This document shows positions 58,419 to 64,000 of a stretch of 64,000 nt of DNA, one piece after another (position 1 is the first letter of the stretch; the number at the start of each line of letters is the position of its first letter). The stretch lies in assembly GCF_021390935.1 (NCBI RefSeq), contig NZ_JAJPUI010000001.1, positions 682,001-746,000 on the forward strand, written 5' to 3'. A program made the position numbers and the translations under genes. The notes under the pieces are model-generated. The model was not told the DNA's origin. It searched no databases and saw only the letters and a program-made list of their open reading frames with translations. The stretch is from Streptomyces sp. CC228A (GTDB lineage: Bacteria; Actinomycetota; Actinomycetes; Streptomycetales; Streptomycetaceae).

Positions 58419-58466
58419 CGTTCGCTCGCCCCTTCCGTACCCGAGGCGACCACCATACCCCGCCGG

Positions 58467-58481
58467 TGAGCAAGCGCTTAG
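58467..58481. promoter_or_regulatory. TetR autoregulatory site TGAGCAAGCGCTTAG
   Basis: This is identical to the site before maoC and lies 49 nt upstream of the TetR start codon. Confidence 0.7.
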
Positions 58482-58527
58482 GGCATTGGGGGGCGGACCG
58501 GTCCCTTCCGGCCTCCGGGCGCCCCGC

Positions 58528-59682
58528 TCAGAAGGCGGACACTCCGGTGAGCGCACGGCCGATGATCAGCTTCTGGATCTGGCTCGTGCCTTCGTAGAGG
58601 GTCATCACGCGGGCGTCCCGCAGGAGCTTGCCGACCGGGTACTCGTCGATGTAGCCATAGCCGCCGAAGACCTGGAGGGCGTTGTTCGCGCAGCGCACCG
58701 CGGCCTCCGAGGCGAAGAGCTTGGCCTGGGAGGCCGCGGTGGCGAAGTCCCGCCCCCGGTCGACGAGGTCGGCGACCCGCCAGGTCAGCATCCGGGCGGC
58801 CTCGACGTCCACCGCAATGTCGCTCAGAAGCTCCTGGACGAGCTGGTACGACGCGATGGGCCTGCCGAACTGCTCGCGCTGCCCCGCGTACCCCACCGCG
58901 GCGTCGAGCGCGGCCTGGGCGATGCCGACACAGCCCGCGGCAACGGACATCCGCCCCTTGGCGAGGGCGGACATGGCGACGGCGAACCCCTTGCCCTCCG
59001 CCCCGAGGAGGGCGCCCGCCGGCACCCGGACGTCCTGGAGGACCAGTTCCGCGGTGGCCTGGCCGCGCAGGCCGAGCTTGCCGTGGACGGGTCGCCGGCT
59101 GAGGCCCGGAGCGCCGGCGGGGACGAGGAACGCGGAGATCCCGCGGTGGCCGGGGGCCTCGTTCGTGCGGGCGAAGAGCAGCACGACGTCGGCCCAGGTG
59201 CCGTTGGTGATGAACATCTTGGAGCCGTTGACCACCCAGTCGCCGCCCGGCTCCCGGACCGCCCGGGTGGCCAGGCCCGCGGCGTCGGAGCCGGTGCCGG
59301 GCTCGGTGAGCCCGAAGCAGCCGAGCAGCTCGCCCGAGGCCAGCCCCGGCAGCCAGCGCCGCTTCTGCTCCTCGTCGCCCCAGGCGGCGATCGTCTTGGC
59401 GACCAGCCCGAGCGAGACGGAGACGATCCCGCGCACGGCGGAGTCCCCGCGCCCCAGCTCCTCGGTGACCAGGCAGTACGCCAGGTGGTCGCCGCCCGAG
59501 CCGCCGTACTGCTCGGGGAGGGTGAGGCCGAGGAAGCCGAGCGCGCCGAGCTTCTGCACGATCGCCCGGTCGACGCTCTCGGCGCGGTCCCACGCGGCGG
59601 CGTACGGCACCACCTCGCGGCGGACGAAGTCCTCGGCGAGCCGCCGGACGTCCTGCTGCTCCCGGCTCAGCTCCAGGTCCAC
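58528..59682 (-). CDS. Acyl-CoA dehydrogenase
   Basis: This 384-residue flavoenzyme of beta-oxidation has FGLTEPGTGSDAAG and GSKMFITNGTWADV. The catalytic Glu is in MTLYEGTSQIQKLIIGRAL and the signature GYGYIDEYPVGKLLRDAR precedes it. A GTG start at 59682 with GGGGA 7 nt upstream is preferred over the ATG at 59697, which lies almost on the operator. It is divergent from a TetR gene; both share the AACTA-N7-TAGTT site. It probably works with the ALDH/ADH genes at 60.6-63.1 kb. Confidence 0.92.
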   Translation of the reverse strand: MDLELSREQQDVRRLAEDFVRREVVPYAAAWDRAESVDRAIVQKLGALGFLGLTLPEQYGGSGGDHLAYCLVTEELGRGDSAVRGIVSVSLGLVAKTIAAWGDEEQKRRWLPGLASGELLGCFGLTEPGTGSDAAGLATRAVREPGGDWVVNGSKMFITNGTWADVVLLFARTNEAPGHRGISAFLVPAGAPGLSRRPVHGKLGLRGQATAELVLQDVRVPAGALLGAEGKGFAVAMSALAKGRMSVAAGCVGIAQAALDAAVGYAGQREQFGRPIASYQLVQELLSDIAVDVEAARMLTWRVADLVDRGRDFATAASQAKLFASEAAVRCANNALQVFGGYGYIDEYPVGKLLRDARVMTLYEGTSQIQKLIIGRALTGVSAF

Positions 59683-59698
59683 GGGGGCTCCCCTCATT

Positions 59699-59715
59699 AA
59701 CTACCACTGCTAGTT
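59699..59715. promoter_or_regulatory. Putative TetR operator AACTA-N7-TAGTT
   Basis: A dyad AACTACCACTGCTAGTT lies between the divergent acyl-CoA dehydrogenase and TetR genes. A stronger version, AAACTA-N7-TAGTTT, occurs at 63169-63187 before the ALDH gene. It overlaps the -35 position of a TACTAT -10-like box at 59730-59735. Confidence 0.7.
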
Positions 59716-59742
59716 TTTGTCGGCAGCCCTACTATGTGCCGC

Positions 59743-60387
59743 ATGGCCCGACCGCGCAAGCCCCTGCTCAGCCGTGAACGCATCGTCGCGGCGGCGGCCG
59801 CCCTGGTGGACGCGGAGGGCCTGGAGGCGGTGTCGACCCGGCGGCTCGCCGCCGAACTCGGGGTCAGCGGGCCCTCGCTGTACAACCACTTCCGCACGAA
59901 GGACGAGATCCTGGAGGCGGTCGCGGACGCGGTGAGCGCGCAGGTCGACCTGTCGATGTTCGACGCGGGCGACCCGCGCGACTGGCGCACGGCGCTGCAC
60001 GACTGGGCGGTGTCCTACCGGGCCGCCCTCACCGCGCACCCGAACATCGTGCCGGTGCTGGCCCGCGGCCCGGGCCGCCGCCCCGCGGGCCTGCGGGTGG
60101 CGGACGCGGTGTTCGGCGCGATGGTGCGGGCGGGCTGGCCGCCCGCCATGGCCACCCACATCGGCGCCCTGATGCGGTACTTCGTCACCGGCTCCGCGCT
60201 GGGCTCCTTCGCCCTGGGCTTCGTCGACGACGCGGCGGCGTACGACCCGGCCGACTACCCGCACCTCGGGCAGGCGCACCTACTCGCCGAGCACCAGGAG
60301 CGCGTCGACGAGGGCGCGTTCGAGACGGGGCTGCGGGCGCTGCTCGACGGGCTGGCGGTGCGGTACGAGGCCGTCGTACGGGCGTGA
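59743..60387 (+). CDS. TetR family regulator (TetR C-terminal domain type)
   Basis: This 214-residue repressor starts MARPRKPLLSRERIVAAA with helix-turn-helix STRRLAAELGVSGPSLYNHF and a C-terminal domain resembling TetR_C proteins. No ribosome binding site precedes the ATG. A TACTAT box 8 nt upstream predicts a transcript starting at or next to the ATG, so the mRNA may be leaderless; an in-frame ATG at 59734 is the alternative. It is divergent from the acyl-CoA dehydrogenase and probably controls that gene and the ALDH operon. Confidence 0.9.
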   Translation: MARPRKPLLSRERIVAAAAALVDAEGLEAVSTRRLAAELGVSGPSLYNHFRTKDEILEAVADAVSAQVDLSMFDAGDPRDWRTALHDWAVSYRAALTAHPNIVPVLARGPGRRPAGLRVADAVFGAMVRAGWPPAMATHIGALMRYFVTGSALGSFALGFVDDAAAYDPADYPHLGQAHLLAEHQERVDEGAFETGLRALLDGLAVRYEAVVRA

Positions 60388-60503
60388 ACCGCAAGCCGCA
60401 CCGCCCCGTGCCCGGGGATCGGGGCGCGGGGGGCGCGTACGCGGGGGGCGCGTACGCGGGGCGGACGGACCCGCGCAGGGCGGGAGCGTCGGGCCGTGCG
60501 TGC

Positions 60504-60594
60504 CAGGCGGGCAGGCGGGCAGGCGGGCAGGCGGGCAGGCGGGCAGGCGGGCAGGCGGGCAGGCGGGCAGGCGGGCAGGCGGGCAGGCGGGCAG
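60504..60594. repeat. 8-bp tandem repeat GCGGGCAG, about 11 copies
   Basis: A perfect head-to-tail array ends 2 nt before the stop codon of the leftward alcohol dehydrogenase gene (TGA at 60597-60599). The unit is not a multiple of three and lies just outside the coding region. The preceding 60400-60500 contains GGGGCGCGTACGCG direct repeats. Confidence 0.92.
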
Positions 60595-60596
60595 GG

Positions 60597-61679
60597 TCAG
60601 AAGACCACCAGGGCGCGCCCTCCCTTGCCGGCGAGCATGTTGTCGAACGCCGCCGGGATGCCGTCCAGGGCGATCCGGTCGGTGACCAGGGCCGACAGGT
60701 CGAGCCGGCCGGCGCGGACGTGCTCGGCGAGCACCGGCAGGTCGGCGGCCGGGTCGGCGTTCCCGTACACGCAGCCGGTCAGGGAGCGGCCCCAGTGGAA
60801 GATCTCCAGGGCGTGGAAGGACACCTGCTGGTCCTTGCCGCCGATGCCGACGACCGTGGTGCGCCCGCCGCGGCGGGTGGAGTCCCAGGCGGTGCGGATG
60901 GTGACGGCCCGGCCGACGCACTCGACGGCCGCGTCCGCGCCGCGCCCGCCGGTCAGCGCGCGGATCTCCCTGGCGGTGGTGGCGGAGGCGACGACGAAGT
61001 CCGTGGCTCCGGCGGCCCGGGCGAGGGCCTCCTTCTCCGGTGACACGTCGACGGCGACGATCGGCCCCGCGCCGGCGATCCGCGCCGCCTGGAGGGCCGA
61101 CAGCCCGACCCCGCCGACCCCGAACACCGCCACGGACTCCCCCCGGCGAACCCGCGCCGCGTGGTGGACGGCGCCGTAACCGGTGAGGACGGCGCAGCCG
61201 AGCAGGGCCGCGTCGGCGAGCGGCACCCCCTCGGGCACAGGCAGCACGCAGGCCGCGGCGACGACGGTCTCCTCGGCGAACGCGCCGACGTTGAGGCCCG
61301 GGTGGAGCTCGGTACCGTCCTCGGTGACGGCGTGCACCCGCCCGGTGCCGCTCAGCGCCTCGGTGCACAGCCACACCTCCCCGATCCCGCAGTGGTGGCA
61401 GGACCCGCAGGACGGCGCCCAGTTGAGGACCACGCCGTCGCCGGGTGCGACGTGCGTGACGCCCTCCCCCACGGCGACGACCGTGCCCGCGCCCTCGTGG
61501 CCGAGGACGGCGGGCACGGGCACGCGCATGGTGCCGTCCGAGAGGGACAGGTCGGAGTGGCACACCCCGGCGGCGGCGAGGCGGACCCGGACCTGACCGG
61601 GCCCCGGCTCGGGCAGGTGGATGCCGGTGATCTCCAGCGGAGACCCGACGGACGGCAGGACGGCGGCGCGGACGACCAC
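60597..61679 (-). CDS. Zinc-dependent alcohol dehydrogenase (mycothiol/S-nitroso or aryl alcohol type family)
   Basis: This 360-residue class III-like MDR alcohol dehydrogenase has catalytic zinc ligands in GVCHSDLS and GHEGAG. The structural zinc site is CGSCHHCGIGEVWLC. The cofactor motif is VAVFGVGGVGLSALQAARIAGA. The GTG start at 61679 (VVVRAAVLP) has GGGAG upstream. It follows the aldehyde dehydrogenase gene by 41 nt in the same operon, so alcohol-to-acid oxidation is likely. The exact substrate is unknown. Confidence 0.92.
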   Translation of the reverse strand: MVVRAAVLPSVGSPLEITGIHLPEPGPGQVRVRLAAAGVCHSDLSLSDGTMRVPVPAVLGHEGAGTVVAVGEGVTHVAPGDGVVLNWAPSCGSCHHCGIGEVWLCTEALSGTGRVHAVTEDGTELHPGLNVGAFAEETVVAAACVLPVPEGVPLADAALLGCAVLTGYGAVHHAARVRRGESVAVFGVGGVGLSALQAARIAGAGPIVAVDVSPEKEALARAAGATDFVVASATTAREIRALTGGRGADAAVECVGRAVTIRTAWDSTRRGGRTTVVGIGGKDQQVSFHALEIFHWGRSLTGCVYGNADPAADLPVLAEHVRAGRLDLSALVTDRIALDGIPAAFDNMLAGKGGRALVVF

Positions 61680-61720
61680 GATCTGTTTCTCCCGGCTCGG
61701 ACGGCGGCTGGACGGCGGGC

Positions 61721-63112
61721 TCAGAACTGGAGGGACTTGGTGTGCAGGTACTCGGTCAGGCCGTGCTCGCCGAGCTCGCGGCCGATGCCGGACTGCTTGT
61801 GGCCGCCGAAGGGGGCCAGCGCGTTGAAGCGGCCGCCGTTGACGTCCACCTGCCCGGCCTCCATACGGCGGGCGAAGGCGGCGGCCGCGGCCGGCTCGCC
61901 CCACACGGCGCCCGCGAGGCCGTAGACCGTGCCGTTGGCGATGCGCAGCGCGTCCTCCTCGTCCTCGTACCGGAGGAACGCGACGACGGGCCCGAAGATC
62001 TCCTCCTGGGCGATGGCCATCTCCGGTGTGACGTCGGCGAAGAGGGTCGGGCTGACGTAGTAGCCGCGGGTCAGCGGCGGGGTGGGGCCGCCGGCCACCA
62101 GGCGGGCGCCCTCCGCGAGGCCCTTCTCGATGTAGCCGACGACCCGGTCGCGCTGGTCCGCGCTGACGAGGGGGCCGATGCGCTCGCCGGGCACATAGTC
62201 GGCGACGGCCTCGGCGGCGAGGGCGACGGCCTCGTCGTACTGGTCCCGGTGGACGAGGACCCGGGTCAGGGCGCTGCACCGCTGCCCGGAGTTGGACAGG
62301 GCGTTGGCCAGGGTCGCCTTCACGGCGGGGGCGAGGTCGGCGCCGGGCAGCAGGACGCTCGCGGACTTGCCGCCGAGCTCCAGGGCGACGCGCTTGACGG
62401 CGCCGCCGGCGAGGGCGCCGATCCGGCGGCCGACGGCCGTGGAGCCGGTGAAGGACACCATGTCCACCCCGGGGTGCTCGACAAGGGCCTGCCCGGCGAC
62501 CGGGCCGAGGCCGCAGACCATGTTGAACACCCCCGCCGGGAAGCCCGCTTCGTGCACGACCTCCGCGAACAGCCGGGCGGTGAGCGGGGTGTTCTCGGCG
62601 GGCTTGAGGACGACCGCGCAGCCGGCGGCAAGCGCGGGGGCCACCTTGGCGACGATCTGGTGCAGGGGGTAGTTCCAGGGGGTGATCGCGCCGACCACGC
62701 CCACCGGCTCCATCAGCACGGTGGAATTGCCCACCCGCGTCTCGAAGGGGTAGGAGGCGACCAGTTCGGCGTACGAGCCGGCGACCGCGATCGGCAGCTG
62801 CGTGTGCACGGCCTGGGCGAGCTTCGGCGGGGCCCCCAGCTCGCTGGTGACGGTCGCGGCGATCTCGTCGGCCCGGGACGCCATCGCGTCGCGCAGCGCG
62901 GCGAGCCGGGCCGCGCGCTCGGCGGGCGGGGTGGCGGCCCAGCCGGGGAAGGCCGCGCGGGCGGCCCGCACGGCCGCGTCCACGTCCTGTGCCGACCCGG
63001 CGCCGACCCGGGCGACGACCTCCTCGGTCGCCGGGTTGACCACCGCGAGGGGCTCCGCCGCACCGGCGGACCGCCACGCCCCGTCCACGTAGACGCCGTC
63101 GAGGACCTTCAT
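61721..63112 (-). CDS. Aldehyde dehydrogenase family protein
   Basis: This 463-residue NAD(P)+-dependent ALDH has GAITPWNYPLHQIVAK, the catalytic Glu in VALELGGKSA and the catalytic Cys in NSGQRCSALTRVL (about residue 278). The C-terminal EEIFGPVVAFLRYED and FGGHKQSGIGRELG complete the family pattern. The ATG at 63112 is set by the family N-terminus. The promoter carries the AAACTA-N7-TAGTTT site. It is first gene of the ALDH-ADH operon, probably regulated by the TetR at 59743. Confidence 0.95.
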   Translation of the reverse strand: MKVLDGVYVDGAWRSAGAAEPLAVVNPATEEVVARVGAGSAQDVDAAVRAARAAFPGWAATPPAERAARLAALRDAMASRADEIAATVTSELGAPPKLAQAVHTQLPIAVAGSYAELVASYPFETRVGNSTVLMEPVGVVGAITPWNYPLHQIVAKVAPALAAGCAVVLKPAENTPLTARLFAEVVHEAGFPAGVFNMVCGLGPVAGQALVEHPGVDMVSFTGSTAVGRRIGALAGGAVKRVALELGGKSASVLLPGADLAPAVKATLANALSNSGQRCSALTRVLVHRDQYDEAVALAAEAVADYVPGERIGPLVSADQRDRVVGYIEKGLAEGARLVAGGPTPPLTRGYYVSPTLFADVTPEMAIAQEEIFGPVVAFLRYEDEEDALRIANGTVYGLAGAVWGEPAAAAAFARRMEAGQVDVNGGRFNALAPFGGHKQSGIGRELGEHGLTEYLHTKSLQF

Positions 63113-63168
63113 CCGCTGCTCCCTTGTACTCCCGCCCGGCCCGAGCGGTGGCTCGGCTGCTGCCCACC

Positions 63169-63187
63169 AAACTAGCGGCGGTAGTTT
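63169..63187. promoter_or_regulatory. TetR operator AAACTA-N7-TAGTTT at ALDH operon
   Basis: This perfect 6-bp dyad with a 7-bp spacer lies 57 nt upstream of the aldehyde dehydrogenase start. It matches the site at 59699-59715 in arms, spacing and several spacer bases. Confidence 0.72.
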
Positions 63188-63216
63188 TCGGGCGCCAGAG
63201 CCGGAAGGCGCCGGCG

Positions 63217-63810
63217 TCAGAAGCCGACGCGGACCCGGTCGTCGACTCGGGCGACGGACTCCTGGCCGAACTGCAGCCGGTACGCCTCCCTGATCCGCTC
63301 GATCTTCGGGCTGCTCTCGCGCGCCTGCGCCGAGGGGTAGAGCAGCACCAGCTCGTACGACCGCTCGCGCACCACCGTGCCGTCCGCGCCGCGCCACTGG
63401 CCGCGCCCCTCCTGCACGGTCAGTCCGTCGGGGAAGCGGGGGGTGACCTCGCGGTCGACGAAGGCCGTGAACTCCCGGTCGGTCACGGCGGGTCCGCCGT
63501 CGGGCCGCTCGGTGCCGAAGAGCAGGCGCGTCTCGGCGAACGGCTCCGCACCGGCCGGGGCGGCGGCCACCGGGGGCGGTGCGGCATCGCCGAAGCCAGC
63601 AGAGGCGGCCGGGGCCGCGACCGCGAGCAGGGCGGCGGCGGCCGCGGCGGCGGCGAGGCGGCCCCGGCGCGGCGACGCGGCGCGCGCGGGCGAGGGCGAG
63701 GGCGCGGGCGCGGGCGATGGCGCGGGCGAGGGCGCGGCTGCCGTGGGGCCGGAGGGAGCCGAAGCGGCCGGGGCGGGCCCGGATGGCGCAGGGGGCGGGA
63801 CGAGCGGCAT
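63217..63810 (-). CDS. DUF3574 domain protein, secreted or membrane-anchored
   Basis: This 197-residue protein has a Pro/Ala/Ser-rich cytoplasmic start, a hydrophobic Ala-rich helix (RLAAAAAAAALLAVAAPAASA) that may be a signal or anchor, and a C-terminal DUF3574 domain (ETRLLFGTERPDGG, EFTAFVDREVTPRFPDGLTV, YELVLLYPSAQA). ATG with AGAGGAG upstream. It is convergent with nothing and stands alone at the window edge. The function of DUF3574 is unknown. Confidence 0.85.
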   Translation of the reverse strand: MPLVPPPAPSGPAPAASAPSGPTAAAPSPAPSPAPAPSPSPARAASPRRGRLAAAAAAAALLAVAAPAASAGFGDAAPPPVAAAPAGAEPFAETRLLFGTERPDGGPAVTDREFTAFVDREVTPRFPDGLTVQEGRGQWRGADGTVVRERSYELVLLYPSAQARESSPKIERIREAYRLQFGQESVARVDDRVRVGF

Positions 63811-64000
63811 GCGGGATCTTCTCCTCTGCGGTGGGGGTGCCGCACGCGCGGCGCACGGGGCGCGGCGGGCTCGGTCGACCGCCGGCCGCAGGGGCGGGGG
63901 CAGTCGCCGGGGAGGGGGCGGCAGTGCAACCGCGGGTGAGCGGGTCCGAAAACGGCCGGAAACAGCCGGCGGGCCCGCGCTCCCGTGGGGCGCGGGCACG
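63811..64000. other. Window end, no gene seen
   Basis: G+C-rich sequence upstream of the DUF3574 gene; no coding signal is supported. Confidence 0.5.

Noticed and set aside
60504..60594. CRISPR or origin-like iterons
   Set aside because: Units of 8 bp are head to tail without spacers and lie at a gene end; a simple tandem repeat explains them.

Overview
The window is about 72-75% G+C and carries dense, strand-mixed genes with strong G/C third-position bias. It holds two chaplin genes, a sortase-type LAQTG protein, mycothiol ligase MshC, a GylR-controlled glycerol operon and ParJ. Together these identify a Streptomyces chromosome. From memory, the order metH, gylR, glpF-glpK-glpD, parJ, mshC and then the chaplins follows the S. 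coelicolor SCO1651-SCO1679 segment, so roughly 1-34 kb looks like core chromosome. Roughly 34-64 kb looks more strain-variable.

Layout. 1-7.3 kb: a membrane site-2 protease (cut by the window edge), a RecB-family Fe-S nuclease, an orphan NarL-type response regulator, two tandem orphan peptide-binding lipoproteins and a HAD hydrolase. 7.7-17.4 kb: cobalamin-dependent methionine synthase, then gylR, a 1-kb repeat-rich spacer, and the glpF-glpK-glpD operon with a shared putative GylR site. 17.4-24.5 kb: a FadR-type regulator, parJ, and the leftward cassette histidine phosphatase - DUF3090 - SCO1664-type kinase-like protein - mshC, followed by corA. 25-33.9 kb: an F420-type oxidoreductase, an aldo/keto reductase, a RecD-like protein without a P-loop, DUF5703, a long and a short chaplin, an M20 peptidase and tRNA-Leu(GAG).

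34-41 kb, directly after tRNA-Leu, is a xylose/xyloside module: ROK regulator, xylA, xylB and GH31 alpha-xylosidase. The ROK and xylB genes are broken by several single-base frameshifts. Similar frame breaks appear in the RecD-like gene, a NUDIX gene and its convergent neighbour. Many of them lie at or near short G/C runs, which suggests assembly indels as much as real decay. 41-49.6 kb: pseudouridine synthase, gluconokinase, an ASCH-NTF2-like fusion, an FAD dehydrogenase, CsbD, NUDIX, two DUF202 membrane proteins, a quinone-oxidoreductase-like protein and a His-rich protein.

49.9-63.2 kb contains three acyl-CoA or aldehyde/alcohol catabolic modules. Each has its own TetR regulator and a palindromic motif repeated at two promoters of that module: phosphotransferase/acyl-CoA dehydrogenase/SDR, MaoC hydratase, and acyl-CoA dehydrogenase/ADH/ALDH. 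SoxR, a NamZ-type muramidase and a zinc-ribbon protein lie between them. A DUF3574 protein ends the window.

The most promising undescribed functions are the kinase/phosphatase-like cassette attached to mshC, which could include the missing mycothiol phosphatase MshA2, and the apparently catalytically dead RecD-like HhH protein. All family assignments come from reading the translated sequence; no database search was run.
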